A DNA stretch of 29,862 nucleotides from an uncultured Eubacteriales bacterium (GTDB lineage: Bacteria; Bacillota; Clostridia; Christensenellales; CAG-138), in assembly GCA_900543475.1 (NCBI GenBank), contig UQRU01000015.1, positions 1 through 29,862 on the forward strand, in the 5' to 3' direction. The notes beneath the pieces were generated by a model. That model was not told the origin of the DNA, did no database searches, and saw nothing but the letters and a program-made list of their open reading frames with translations. Both the position numbers and the translations under genes were made by a program. The first letter of the stretch is position 1. Each line of letters starts with the position of its first letter. Below are positions 7,493 to 15,379 of this stretch, in pieces.

Positions 7493-8131
7493 TCAATCCG
7501 GAAACAGTTTGGCGGCGGTTTCCTCCAGCTCTTTGAAAAAACCGCTGATGTGGCCGCCGTCGTTGACGGCGTGGGCAAACTCTCCGCCTACCGGCAGCAC
7601 CGTCCGGTCCCCTGCCGGGTGGACCTTCCCCAGCAGGACGAATGGCGTGAAGTCCGGCTTGAGGTCCCCGCCGAAGCTGAAGGCGGAGAAGGCCAGCCCC
7701 GGCATGGCGGAGATACCGCAGACATTTGGGGGCAGGGTCTCGTCGCAGAGCAGGCGGCCGCAGGTCTCCGCCCGGGCGTAGTCCGCCTGAAAGTCCTGGC
7801 GGAACACATCATAGTCCGGCATAAAGCGGGTGACCTTCATGGCGAATAGGTCCGGGGCGTCCCGCCGGGGCACGGTGTAATAGGGGTGCAGCACATCCCA
7901 GATCCCGATCCGCCCTGCCTCGTCCCGGCCGTAGCGGAAATGCACATGCCGGTTCAGCACGGCGGCCGCGCACCAGATCAGGGCCGGATACAGCTTTTCG
8001 CCCCGGGCCTTCGTGTGCCGATACAGCGGTGTGATATCCACCTCCGCCGTCAGATAGATGGCGGTCTGGCGGAAAACCTCCAGATACTCCCGGCGCTCCC
8101 AGGTCTGCTCGTCGATGGGCGTAAAGGCCAT
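7493..8131 (-). CDS. Chloramphenicol acetyltransferase-family (CAT-like) enzyme
   Basis: An acyltransferase of 212 residues, the length of classical CAT trimers. The catalytic motif near the C-terminus reads AHAVNDGGH: H187 corresponds to the general base His195 of CAT and D191 to the structural aspartate, while the first histidine of the usual HHxxxDG is alanine. The early segment (WERREYLEVF, then VDITPLY) also fits the family. The start is the ATG at 8129-8131 with GGGAGGAG 7 bp upstream; the longer frame to 8278 would run through the promoters. It could be a resistance enzyme, but many CAT-fold proteins act on other substrates, so resistance is not proven. It has its own promoter and terminator. 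Confidence 0.82.
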   Translation of the reverse strand: MAFTPIDEQTWERREYLEVFRQTAIYLTAEVDITPLYRHTKARGEKLYPALIWCAAAVLNRHVHFRYGRDEAGRIGIWDVLHPYYTVPRRDAPDLFAMKVTRFMPDYDVFRQDFQADYARAETCGRLLCDETLPPNVCGISAMPGLAFSAFSFGGDLKPDFTPFVLLGKVHPAGDRTVLPVGGEFAHAVNDGGHISGFFKELEETAAKLFPD

Positions 8132-8174
8132 GGCGCTCCTCCCTCTCCGGCGTCCTCCGCCGGCCGTTTGGGCC

Positions 8175-8203
8175 ATCGTACCACAGGCCGGGCCAAAAGT
8201 CCA
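8175..8203 (-). promoter_or_regulatory. Possible promoter of the CAT-like gene
   Basis: On the minus strand TGGACT (8198-8203) and TACGAT (8175-8180) are separated by 17 bp, about 45 bp before the start codon. The match is moderate. Confidence 0.5.
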
Positions 8204-8239
8204 CTGCCGCCGCGGTCCATGCGAGGCGAAAATCCGCAG

Positions 8240-8269
8240 TTGACAAACTTGCCGCGGCGTGGCTATAAT
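8240..8269 (+). promoter_or_regulatory. Consensus promoter of the methionine operon
   Basis: TTGACA (8240-8245), 18-bp spacer, TATAAT (8264-8269): both hexamers are perfect consensus. Such a strong promoter suits a unit controlled downstream by transcription termination. Confidence 0.9.
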
Positions 8270-8275
8270 ATGTTC

Positions 8276-8557
8276 CAAAGCAATGATGGAGAGGGACGGA
8301 GACCGGCGCCCTCAGAGAGCCGGCGGGCGGTGGAAGCCGGCGGCAAGGGTCTCCAGGTCCTATGGCTCCTGAGCCGAGGGTTCGAGGGCGGCGCGCCGCC
8401 GGTAGGGCCTCTCCGAGGACTGCCGCGTCAGGGCAGAGGGGTTGCTGGACCCCAAAAGGGGCGTCGGGCCGTGAGGACGGCGCAATTTGAGTGGTACCGC
8501 GGAAGCCTGACGGCTTTCGTCTCAAAGTTTTTCTTTGGGACGAAAGCCGTTTTTTCG
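8276..8557 (+). promoter_or_regulatory. T-box riboswitch leader, probably methionine-specific
   Basis: The leader has the elements of a T-box RNA that senses uncharged tRNA. Stem I carries the conserved words AGAGAGCCGG and GGTGGAAGCCGG (about 8314-8342). The T-box core GAGTGGTACCGCGG is at 8489-8502, with TGGT in position to pair with an ACCA tRNA end. TTTGAG (8486-8491) can pair with CTCAAA (8521-8526) to form the antiterminator, which excludes the terminator at 8510-8556. An ATG at 8362-8364, at the 3' base of stem I, is the likely specifier codon. Together with metY and metA downstream this indicates tRNA-Met sensing. The specifier assignment is by position and not by a full fold. Confidence 0.9.
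8510..8556 (+). terminator. Regulated terminator of the T-box leader
   Basis: A 12-bp stem (ACGGCTTTCGTC, arms 8510-8521 and 8539-8550) with a further inner CAAAG/CTTTG pairing is followed by six T. It ends about 45 bp before the metY start. Confidence 0.9.
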
Positions 8558-8598
8558 TCTCCAAAGTCATCTTCATCCAGTCGAAAGGAGCACACACC

Positions 8599-9885
8599 AT
8601 GAGCGATTACCGCATCGAAACGAAATGTGTCCAGGGGGGCTACACCCCCGGCAACGGAGAGCCCCGGCAGATCCCCATCGTCCAGTCCACCACGTTCAAA
8701 TACGCCACCAGCGAGGACATGGGAAAGCTCTTTGACCTGGAGAGCGCAGGCTATTTCTATACCCGGCTCCAGAATCCCACCAACGACCATGTGGCCGCCA
8801 AGATCTGTGAGATGGAGGGCGGTACCGCCGCCATGCTCACCGCTTCCGGCCAGGCCGCGTCCTTTTACAGCATCTTTAACATCGCCGGTTGCGGGGATCA
8901 TGTGGTATCCTCCTCCAGCATCTACGGAGGGACCTACAACCTGTTTGCGGTGACCATGAAGCGGATGGGCGTCGAGTTTACCTTTGTGTCCCCGGACTGC
9001 ACGGAGGAGGAGCTGGAGGCCGCCTTCCGGCCCAACACCAAGGCGGTATTCGGGGAGACCATCGCCAACCCCGCCCTGACGGTGCTGGACATTGAAAAAT
9101 TTGCCGCCGCGGCCCACCGGCACGGGGCGCCCCTGATCGTGGACAACACCTTCGCCACCCCTGTAAACTGCCGGCCCTTTGCATGGGGGGCGGATATCGT
9201 GACCCATTCCACCACCAAGTATATGGACGGCCACGGGGCTGGGGTAGGAGGCTGCATCGTGGATTCCGGCAAGTTCGATTGGACGGCGTATCCGGAAAAA
9301 TTCCCCGGCCTTTGCACCCCGGATGAAAGCTACCATGGGGTGGTGTATACGGAGCGCTTCGGCCTGGCGGGAGCCTTTATCACCAAGGCTACGGCCCAGC
9401 TGATGCGGGATTTCGGCGCCATCCAATCCCCCCAGAACGCCTTTTTACTGAACCTGGGGCTGGAGAGCCTGCATGTGCGCATGGCCAGGCATTGCGAAAA
9501 CGGCCTGGCGGTGGCCCGGTTCCTGCAAAGCCATCCCCAGGTGGCCTGGGTTCGCTTCCCCGGCCTGGAAACCGATCCTTACTATCCCTTGGCCCAGAAG
9601 TATCTGCCCCAGGGGGTGTGCGGGGTGGTGAGCTTCGGGGTGAAGGGCGGACGGAAGGCGGCGGAAGCCTTTATGAAGCGGCTGCGGATCGCCGCCATCG
9701 AGACCCACGTGGCGGATGCCCGCACCTGTTGCCTCCATCCTGCCAGCGCCACCCACCGGCAGATGAACGACCAGGAGCTGGCTGCAGCCGGGGTATCCCC
9801 GGACCTGGTGCGGTATTCCTGCGGGCTGGAGGATGCGGCGGACTTGATCGCAGATCTGGATCAGGCTTTAAACTGCTTGGAATAA
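8599..9885 (+). CDS. metY: O-acetylhomoserine sulfhydrylase
   Basis: A PLP enzyme of the Cys/Met metabolism family, 428 residues, the usual length for O-acetylhomoserine aminocarboxypropyltransferase. It makes homocysteine from O-acetylhomoserine and sulfide. Visible hallmarks are YTRLQNPT at about 54-61 (substrate/PLP phosphate contacts from the neighbouring subunit), the SGQAA loop at 83-87, D182 in VDNTFATP, and the PLP-binding lysine K207 in [11 protein letters not shown]. The long C-terminal region with QNAFLL, LETL-like and RYSCGLE segments is also typical. The ATG at 8599 follows AAAGGAG; a frame that opens at 8491 lies inside the T-box RNA and is rejected. metA starts 17 bp after the stop, so both are under the T-box. 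Confidence 0.95.
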   Translation: MSDYRIETKCVQGGYTPGNGEPRQIPIVQSTTFKYATSEDMGKLFDLESAGYFYTRLQNPTNDHVAAKICEMEGGTAAMLTASGQAASFYSIFNIAGCGDHVVSSSSIYGGTYNLFAVTMKRMGVEFTFVSPDCTEEELEAAFRPNTKAVFGETIANPALTVLDIEKFAAAAHRHGAPLIVDNTFATPVNCRPFAWGADIVTHSTTKYMDGHGAGVGGCIVDSGKFDWTAYPEKFPGLCTPDESYHGVVYTERFGLAGAFITKATAQLMRDFGAIQSPQNAFLLNLGLESLHVRMARHCENGLAVARFLQSHPQVAWVRFPGLETDPYYPLAQKYLPQGVCGVVSFGVKGGRKAAEAFMKRLRIAAIETHVADARTCCLHPASATHRQMNDQELAAAGVSPDLVRYSCGLEDAADLIADLDQALNCLE

Positions 9886-9901
9886 TTGGGAGGATACGCC
9901 T

Positions 9902-10834
9902 TTGCCTATTAAGATCCCCAACGATTTGCCGGCTGTAAAAACCCTGCTGGATGAGAATATCTTCGTCATGACGGAGACCCGGGCCATCACCCAGGATATC
10001 CGGCCCCTGAAGCTGCTGCTGCTGAATTTGATGCCCCTGAAGGTGGATACCGAGACCCAACTGTCCCGGCTATTGGGCAATTCGCCGCTGCAGGTGGAAT
10101 TGGAGCTGATGCAGACCCGGACCCATGTTTCCAAGAATACCCCCCAAGCCCACATGCTGGCCTTTTACCAGACCTTTGACCAGGTGAAGGACCGGAACTT
10201 TGACGGCATGGTCATCACCGGCGCCCCGGTGGAGCAGCTTCCTTTTGAAGAGGTGGAATATTGGGAGGAGCTGTGTGAGATCATGGAGTGGAGCAAGACC
10301 CACGTCCACAGCACCTTCCATATTTGCTGGGGCGCCCAGGCGGCCTTATATTATCATTTCGGCATCCCCAAATACCCTTTGCCGGAAAAGATGTTCGGCA
10401 TCTTTCCCCATCGGGTGGAATATAAGCCCTCCATCCTGTTCCGGGGCTTTGACGACGTGTTTATGGTGCCCCACTCCCGGCATACCACCGTGCGGCGGGA
10501 GGACATCGAGGCAGTGCCCGCCCTGCATATCCTAGCCTCCTCCCAGGAGGCGGGGGTGTACGCGGTGTCCGCCAAGGAAGGGAACCAGTTTTTCATTACG
10601 GGCCATTCGGAATACGATGGGAATACTTTGCAAAAGGAATACCTGCGGGATAAAAACGCCGGGCTTCCCATTGCGCCCCCCAAAAACTATTTCCCCAAGG
10701 ACGACGATACCCAGCCCCCCTTGGTCACCTGGCGGTCCCATGCGAACCTATTGTATTCCAACTGGCTGAACTACTTCGTTTACCAGACGACGCCTTATGA
10801 TATACAGCGGATCAGCTTTGGGGAACACACATAA
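9902..10834 (+). CDS. metA: Homoserine O-acetyltransferase (MetA family)
   Basis: The first committed enzyme of methionine synthesis, 310 residues. It starts with a TTG codon (9902-9904) 6 bp after GGGAGGA, giving the family's invariant N-terminus MPIKIP. The catalytic residues fall at the same numbers as in the characterised enzymes: C142 in FHICWG, H235 and E237 in GHSEYD. Residue 111 is glutamate. In the family, Glu111 goes with acetyl-CoA use (Bacillus cereus) and Gly111 with succinyl-CoA use, so the product should be O-acetylhomoserine, the substrate of the neighbouring MetY. It is the second gene of the T-box operon. No clean U-tract terminator follows, only a long GC-rich inverted repeat. 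Confidence 0.95.
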   Translation: MPIKIPNDLPAVKTLLDENIFVMTETRAITQDIRPLKLLLLNLMPLKVDTETQLSRLLGNSPLQVELELMQTRTHVSKNTPQAHMLAFYQTFDQVKDRNFDGMVITGAPVEQLPFEEVEYWEELCEIMEWSKTHVHSTFHICWGAQAALYYHFGIPKYPLPEKMFGIFPHRVEYKPSILFRGFDDVFMVPHSRHTTVRREDIEAVPALHILASSQEAGVYAVSAKEGNQFFITGHSEYDGNTLQKEYLRDKNAGLPIAPPKNYFPKDDDTQPPLVTWRSHANLLYSNWLNYFVYQTTPYDIQRISFGEHT

Positions 10835-10838
10835 AAGC

Positions 10839-10933
10839 AGCCCGCTCCCCTAAGGCGCCAGGTCCCCCTGTGCCACAGCCCCTCCCGGCGTCCCCCCTTG
10901 CGGTTCTAGAGACCAGGGGGCGCCGGGCGGGCT
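10839..10933. repeat. Nested GC-rich inverted repeat downstream of metA
   Basis: Three nested arm pairs can form one long imperfect hairpin: AGCCCGC with GCGGGCT at the ends, GGCGCC with GGCGCC, and CCCCCTG with CAGGGGG. There is no T-run after it, so if it ends metA transcription it is not a standard intrinsic terminator. It begins 4 bp after the metA stop and ends 35 bp before the tRNA promoter. Confidence 0.45.
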
Positions 10934-10968
10934 TGGCAAAAAGATTCGCAAAATTTGGCGCAGGAGCC

Positions 10969-10997
10969 TTGACAAGCCGCTTGGTTTGCGCTACAAT
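10969..10997 (+). promoter_or_regulatory. tRNA operon promoter
   Basis: TTGACA (10969-10974), 17-bp spacer, TACAAT (10992-10997), 25 bp before the first tRNA. Confidence 0.9.
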
Positions 10998-11022
10998 AAG
11001 CAAGCACGTTGTGAGACGGAAC

Positions 11023-11098
11023 GCGGGAGTAGCTCATTTGGTAGAGCGCCGCCTTGCCAAGGCGGAGGTGGCGGGTTCGAGCCCCGTCTCCCGCTCCA
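11023..11098 (+). tRNA. tRNA-Gly (anticodon GCC)
   Basis: The cloverleaf is complete. The acceptor arms are GCGGGAG and CTCCCGC, the D-loop contains AGCTCATTTGGTAGAGC, and the anticodon stem CCGCC/GGCGG encloses loop TTGCCAA with anticodon GCC at 11056-11058. The T-loop is GGTTCGAGCC. The discriminator is T and the CCA end is encoded (11096-11098). It is co-transcribed with tRNA-Lys six bases downstream. Confidence 0.97.
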
Positions 11099-11104
11099 AG
11101 CTAT

Positions 11105-11180
11105 GCACCCTTAGCTCAGTTGGTAGAGCACCTGACTCTTAATCAGGGTGTCCAGGGTTCGAGCCCCTGAGGGTGTACCA
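11105..11180 (+). tRNA. tRNA-Lys (anticodon CTT)
   Basis: The cloverleaf is complete. Acceptor arms GCACCCT and AGGGTGT include one G-U pair. The anticodon stem CCTGA/TCAGG encloses loop CTCTTAA with anticodon CTT at 11138-11140. The T-loop GGTTCGAGCC is present, the discriminator is A, and CCA is encoded at 11178-11180. A terminator follows 7 bp later. Confidence 0.97.
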
Positions 11181-11187
11181 AAGCAGA

Positions 11188-11215
11188 AGCCCAGGCTATA
11201 TGCCTGGGCTTTTTT
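11188..11215 (+). terminator. Intrinsic terminator of the tRNA operon
   Basis: The stem AGCCCAGGC/GCCTGGGCT (11188-11196 and 11202-11210) with a 5-nt loop is followed by TTTTTT. Confidence 0.92.
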
Positions 11216-11401
11216 GCGCGGAGCTTTATATCCCGATGGGCCCTGGGGTGGTTCAGGGGCGTATGGCTTTTTTTTCAGCGGCGGGAAATAAATATAGATT
11301 TGCTGGTGAACGTACATATGTCCGGACAGGTGTTTGCTACCGCGAACAAAGGTTGGCTTTTCAAGGGGGATGTAGGGAAAAAATGCCGAAAATGCAAGAC
11401 C
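11216..11401. other. Non-coding gap between tRNAs and the mgl promoter
   Basis: No supported gene. The stretch is less GC-rich than its surroundings and carries a few short palindromes: ACATATGT at 11314-11321 and TGTCCGGACA at 11319-11328. An open frame across 11300-11794 contains Cys pairs but overlaps the mglB promoter and gene in another frame, so it is not called. Confidence 0.5.
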
Positions 11402-11413
11402 TTTTGCGCAAAA
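11402..11413. promoter_or_regulatory. Candidate LacI-family operator upstream of mgl
   Basis: TTTTGCGCAAAA is a perfect 12-bp palindrome with a central CG, the symmetry usual for LacI/GalR-family operators. It ends 4 bp before the -35 box of the mglB promoter. The LacI-family gene at 15404 is the natural candidate to bind it. This is inferred from position and symmetry. Confidence 0.45.
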
Positions 11414-11417
11414 GTCC

Positions 11418-11446
11418 TTGCAATGAATGGGAATATATGCTATGAT
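11418..11446 (+). promoter_or_regulatory. Promoter of the mgl operon
   Basis: TTGCAA (11418-11423), 17-bp spacer, TATGAT (11441-11446). The transcript would have a leader of about 217 nt before mglB. Confidence 0.75.
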
Positions 11447-11451
11447 ACGGA

Positions 11452-11669
11452 CAGCGCGAGGGCGCTGGATAAAAATGTAAACACCTTTCGTTGCACATCC
11501 TGTTCAGGATGGGGTAAGACCAAGTTGGAGGCATACTCCATATTTTTTTCGCAGAAAAGCAGCCTTGGTTGCTTTTTAAAAGCTTGGCGCGGCTTGCTGC
11601 GCCGGGAACCCGGGCGGGATCGCCCGAAAAAACGTCCAAGATATGGACAAGCAAGGAGGAAAAAGAGAA
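11452..11669 (+). promoter_or_regulatory. Structured 5' leader of the mgl operon
   Basis: A leader of about 217 nt holds a chain of short hairpins. CAGCGC/GCGCTG is at 11452-11467, CATCCTG-TT-CAGGATG at 11496-11511, and TGGAG/CTCCA at 11526-11540 followed by TATTTTTTT. AAAAGCA/TGCTTTT at 11555-11576 is followed by T and A. GGCGC/GCGCC is at 11586-11603, CGGGCG/CGCCCG at 11611-11626 and GTCCA/TGGAC at 11634-11648. Two of them end in U-runs and look like weak terminators. I recognise no known riboswitch class. The ribosome binding site AAGGAGG (11653-11659) is outside the stems. Confidence 0.5.
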
Positions 11670-12749
11670 ATGAAAAAGATTCTTGCCCTGCTCCTGGTAG
11701 CTGTGATGGCTTTCGGTTGCGCTGCCTGCGCCGCCCAGCCTGCTGCCGAGGAGCCCGCTACCGAGGCCCCTGCGACCGAAGAAGCGCCCGCTGAGGAAGC
11801 GCCCGCTGCGGAAGCCCCCGCTGAGGAGGCCCCCGCCGAGGCTACCACCTACAACATCGGCGTTTGCATCTACAAGTTCGACGATAACTTCATGACCCTC
11901 TATCGCCAGGAGCTGGAGAGCTATTTCAAGAGCCTGGAGACGGACACCGTGAAGTATAACGTCACCATCGTGGACGGCAAGGGCGATATGGCCGAGCAGA
12001 CCAACCAGGTGGATACCTTCCTGGCCCAGGGCGTGGATGCGCTGATCGTGAACCTGGTGCAGTCCTCTTCTGCCGCCACCATCACCGAGAAGTGCAAGAG
12101 CGCGGATGTGCCCGTTGTGTACATCAACCGTGAGCCCGCTGCCGAGGATATGGCTGCGTGGGACAAGATCTGCTATGTGGGCGCCGATGCTCGTCAGAGC
12201 GGCACCTATCAGGGCGAGATCGTCCGCGACCTGCCCAATAAGGGCGATGCCAACGGCGACGGCGTGGTAAGCTATGTGATGATCATGGGCGACCCCGAAA
12301 ACGTGGATGCCCAGTATCGTACCGAGTTCTCCATCAAGGCCCTCACCGACGCCGGTATCCAGGTGGAAGAGCTGTTCAACCAGCGGGGCGACTGGGATCA
12401 GGCCAAGGGCCAGGAGCTGGCCGCTACCGCGCTGAGCCAGTTCGGCGATAAGATCGACGTCATCTTCTGCAACAACGACGCCATGGCCCTGGGCGCTGCG
12501 CAGGCCATCGAGGCTGCCGGCCGTGTGGTTGGCGAGAACATCTACCTGCTGGGCGTAGACGCGCTGGATGAGTGCGTGGAGATGGTCAACGCGGGCACCA
12601 TGACCGGTACCGTTTTGAACGACCACGTGGGCCAGAGCCATGCGGCTGTGGACGCGGCCATCAAGTACATCAACGGCGAGCTCATCGGCTCCGCTGCGGA
12701 TGCTTCCAACTACGTCTGGGTCGACTACCAGAAGGTCACCAAGGAATAA
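11670..12749 (+). CDS. mglB: Galactose/glucose-binding lipoprotein of an ABC importer
   Basis: The extracellular sugar-binding protein of 359 residues. A lipoprotein signal peptide (MKKILALLLVAVMAFG) leads to C17 or C20; neither lipobox is perfect. A low-complexity Pro-Ala-Glu linker (24-58) tethers the domain to the membrane anchor. Most sugar contacts of E. coli MglB are recognisable: D72 and F74 (KFDDNF), N128 (VNLV), D213 and R217 (DAQYR), W242, N268/N269 (CNNDAM), D297 (GVDAL) and N317 (TVLND). The E. coli His152 position is Asn211. A calcium-binding loop DANGDG is present at 193-198. The ATG at 11670 follows AAGGAGG. An intercistronic hairpin separates it from mglA. Confidence 0.92.
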   Translation: MKKILALLLVAVMAFGCAACAAQPAAEEPATEAPATEEAPAEEAPAAEAPAEEAPAEATTYNIGVCIYKFDDNFMTLYRQELESYFKSLETDTVKYNVTIVDGKGDMAEQTNQVDTFLAQGVDALIVNLVQSSSAATITEKCKSADVPVVYINREPAAEDMAAWDKICYVGADARQSGTYQGEIVRDLPNKGDANGDGVVSYVMIMGDPENVDAQYRTEFSIKALTDAGIQVEELFNQRGDWDQAKGQELAATALSQFGDKIDVIFCNNDAMALGAAQAIEAAGRVVGENIYLLGVDALDECVEMVNAGTMTGTVLNDHVGQSHAAVDAAIKYINGELIGSAADASNYVWVDYQKVTKE

Positions 12750-12765
12750 CAAGCACTGAAATGGG

Positions 12766-12793
12766 ATTGCGTGCGGGCTTGCTCGCACGCAAT
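12766..12793 (+). terminator. Intercistronic hairpin between mglB and mglA
   Basis: ATTGCGTGCG (12766-12775) pairs perfectly with CGCACGCAAT (12784-12793) around an 8-nt loop, followed by TCTTTC. The imperfect T-run suggests partial termination or 3'-end protection, which would give more binding protein than transporter, as is common in sugar ABC operons. Confidence 0.65.
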
Positions 12794-12859
12794 TCTTTCG
12801 GTTTGATCCTGTGATTTCCCCGGCAAAGCAAGGGAAATCTGGAAGAAGAAGGGGGAAAC

Positions 12860-14365
12860 ATGTCGGAATATTTGCTGGAAATGAAGGGAGTCTGCAAAGA
12901 ATTCCCTGGCGTGAAGGCGCTGGACAACGTTTCGCTCAGGCTGCGGCCCGGCACGGTACACGCCCTGATGGGGGAAAACGGCGCGGGCAAATCCACCCTG
13001 ATGAAGTGCCTGTTCGGCGTATATAAGATGGACGCGGGCGAGGTGATTTACAAGGGCGAGCCTGTGCATATCGCCAATCCGTTTGACGCGCTGCAAAAGG
13101 GCATCGCCATGGTGCACCAGGAGCTGCAGCCCATACCGGAGCGGTCCATTGCGGAAAACATCTACTGTGGCCGGTATCCCCGCAAGATGGGGGGCATCAT
13201 GGTAGATCACGATAAAATGTATAAGGATACCAAGGCGCTGCTTACGGGCCTGGGCCTGGATTTTGACCCCAAGGCCAAGCTGGGCACCCTTTCCGTATCC
13301 CAGATGCAGCTGGTGGAGATCGCCAAGGCCGTCTCTGCCAACGCCCGTATCGTCATCATGGACGAACCTACCTCCTCCTTGACCCAAAACGAGGTGGAGA
13401 TCCTATTCGGCATCATAGACAACCTGCGGAAAGACGGCTGTGCTATCATATATATCTCCCATAAGATGGACGAGATCCTCCGCATCTCCGATGAAGTCAC
13501 CATCATGCGGGATGGCAAATACATCGGGACCTGGCCGGCCAAGGAGCTGACCACGGACCTGATCATCACCCGGATGGTGGGCCGGGAGCTGACCAACCTA
13601 TACCCGCCCAAGGAAAACGTCCCCGGGGAAGTGGTGCTGGAGGTGGAAGGGTATACCTCCATCCACGCCAAGTCCTTCCGGAACGTGGGGTTCAACCTGC
13701 GCAAGGGGGAGATCCTGGGAGTCAGCGGCCTGGTGGGCGCCCAGCGCACCGAGGTGATGGAAGGGATCTTCGGCCTGCGGGCCAAGACCCACGGCAAGGT
13801 CATCTACAAAGGCCACGAGATCCACATCAACCAGCCCAAGGACGCCATCAACCAGGGCATCGCCCTGTTGACCGAGGACCGGCGGGCAACGGGTATCTTC
13901 GGCGTGCTGTCCGTCAGCGACAACGTGGCGGTGGCTTCCCTGGCCAAGTATCTCAAATACGGCTTCATGTTGGATGAAAAGAAGATCGATACCCTGGTAA
14001 AGGAAAACATCCAGAAGCTCAACATCAAGACCCCCAGCGGTAAGACCCTCATCCAGTCCCTTTCCGGCGGCAACCAGCAAAAGGTTATCTTCAGCCGCTG
14101 GCTGGCCAACGACCCAGATGTGCTGATTCTGGATGAGCCTACCCGCGGCATTGACGTGGGCGCCAAGTACGAGATCTATTGCATCATTTCCGACCTGGCC
14201 AAGCAGGGGAAGAGCATCATCATGATCAGCTCGGAAATGCCGGAGCTGATCGGCATGGCGGACCGGATCATGGTCATGTGCGATGGCCGTGTGACCGGCT
14301 TTGTAGAGGGCGAGGACATGAACCAGGAGCGGATCATGGAGCTGGCCACCCGTTTCGAATCGTAA
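12860..14365 (+). CDS. mglA: Sugar ABC transporter ATPase, double-domain
   Basis: The energy-coupling subunit of a CUT2-type sugar importer, 501 residues, with two fused nucleotide-binding domains. Domain 1 has Walker A GENGAGKST (38-46), Q-loop VHQEL, signature LSVSQ (144-148) and Walker B IVIMDEP (164-170). Domain 2 starts near residue 255 and has the degenerate Walker A GLVGAQRTE usual in this family, then LSGGNQQ and LILDEPTRGIDVG. The ATG at 12860 follows GAAGGGGG. mglC starts 12 bp after the stop. The neighbouring binding protein points to galactose and/or glucose as substrate. Confidence 0.95.
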   Translation: MSEYLLEMKGVCKEFPGVKALDNVSLRLRPGTVHALMGENGAGKSTLMKCLFGVYKMDAGEVIYKGEPVHIANPFDALQKGIAMVHQELQPIPERSIAENIYCGRYPRKMGGIMVDHDKMYKDTKALLTGLGLDFDPKAKLGTLSVSQMQLVEIAKAVSANARIVIMDEPTSSLTQNEVEILFGIIDNLRKDGCAIIYISHKMDEILRISDEVTIMRDGKYIGTWPAKELTTDLIITRMVGRELTNLYPPKENVPGEVVLEVEGYTSIHAKSFRNVGFNLRKGEILGVSGLVGAQRTEVMEGIFGLRAKTHGKVIYKGHEIHINQPKDAINQGIALLTEDRRATGIFGVLSVSDNVAVASLAKYLKYGFMLDEKKIDTLVKENIQKLNIKTPSGKTLIQSLSGGNQQKVIFSRWLANDPDVLILDEPTRGIDVGAKYEIYCIISDLAKQGKSIIMISSEMPELIGMADRIMVMCDGRVTGFVEGEDMNQERIMELATRFES

Positions 14366-14377
14366 AGGAGGACCACA

Positions 14378-15379
14378 ATGAACAAAACCATCACCGGCAA
14401 ACAGGTCGGTAATTTCCTGCTGAATAACGCGGTTATCATCATGATGCTGATCGCCGCGGTGGTTGTCAGCATTCTGCGCCCCAACTTCATTTCCGAATAT
14501 AACGCCAAGAACCTGATCTCCAATACGGCGGCCCGTTTCATCGTGGCCCTGGGCGTTTCCGGCTGCTTGATCACCAAGGGCACGGACCTTTCCGCCGGCC
14601 GTATGGTGGGCTTGGCGGCCTGCCTGTCCGCCACCTTCCTCCAGCGGGCGGATTATACCAGCAAGGTCTATCCCGAAATGGGCGAGCTGCCTATCCTGGG
14701 GGTGTTCCTGGGGGTCGTGCTGATCTGCATGGTATTCGGCTTTATCAACGGCCTGGTCATCTCCAAGCTGTATGTGCCCCCCTTCATCACCACCCTGGGT
14801 ATGCAGACCATCGTCTACGGCATCTGCCTGGTATATACCGGCGCACAGCCCATCGGCGGCCTAAGGGCGGATTACACCCAGATCGCCTCCGGTTCCCTGT
14901 TCAACATCACCTATATCCCTTACCTGGGCATCATCGCCCTGGTGCTGGGGGCGCTGATGTGGTTCATCTATAATAAGACCCCCCATGGCAAGTACATGTA
15001 CGCCATCGGCGGCAACGAGAGCTCCGCGGAAGTGGCCGGTATCAACACCACCGCCACCAAGATCATCATCTACACCTCCGCAGCGGCCCTCTACGGCATC
15101 GCCGGCTTCCTCTACGGCGGCAAGGCGGGCGGCGCTTCGGTGAACATCGGCCTGGGCTATGAGCTGGAAGCCATTGCCGGCTGTACCATCGGCGGCGTCT
15201 CCACCAACGGCGGCGTGGGCCGCATCGGCGGTATCCTCATCGGCGTGCTGGTGTTCGAGCTGCTGAAGATCGCCATGCAGTTCATGAGCGTGCCCTCCGA
15301 CTATACCTACATCGTACAGGGCCTGGTCATCATCATGGCGGTATCCTTGGATATCCGCAAGTATGTGGCCAAGAAGTAA
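14378..15379 (+). CDS. mglC: Galactose/glucose ABC transporter permease
   Basis: The membrane subunit of the CUT2 importer, 333 residues, with about eight to ten hydrophobic helices. The conserved ITKGTDLSAGR segment (about 65-76) matches the family's 'GIDLSVG' region, and GGNESSAEVAGI (about 213-224) is the loop that contacts the ATPase. The start follows AAAGGAGG by 6 bp. It is the third gene of the operon; a short inverted repeat overlaps its stop codon and the LacI gene follows 24 bp later. Confidence 0.95.
   Translation: MNKTITGKQVGNFLLNNAVIIMMLIAAVVVSILRPNFISEYNAKNLISNTAARFIVALGVSGCLITKGTDLSAGRMVGLAACLSATFLQRADYTSKVYPEMGELPILGVFLGVVLICMVFGFINGLVISKLYVPPFITTLGMQTIVYGICLVYTGAQPIGGLRADYTQIASGSLFNITYIPYLGIIALVLGALMWFIYNKTPHGKYMYAIGGNESSAEVAGINTTATKIIIYTSAAALYGIAGFLYGGKAGGASVNIGLGYELEAIAGCTIGGVSTNGGVGRIGGILIGVLVFELLKIAMQFMSVPSDYTYIVQGLVIIMAVSLDIRKYVAKK

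Noticed and set aside
8491..8598. N-terminal extension of MetY
   Set aside because: The extra codons are the T-box core and terminator; the real start at 8599 has a proper ribosome binding site.
11300..11794. Plus-strand frame with several CxxC-like cysteine pairs
   Set aside because: It would run through the mgl promoter, leader hairpins and the start of mglB in another frame; no ribosome binding site and an Arg/Lys/Pro-rich tail.
11361..12788. 475-codon open frame on the minus strand across mglB
   Set aside because: It is the antisense shadow of mglB and its leader; the Gly-Ser-rich part is the reverse of the Pro-Ala-Glu linker repeats.
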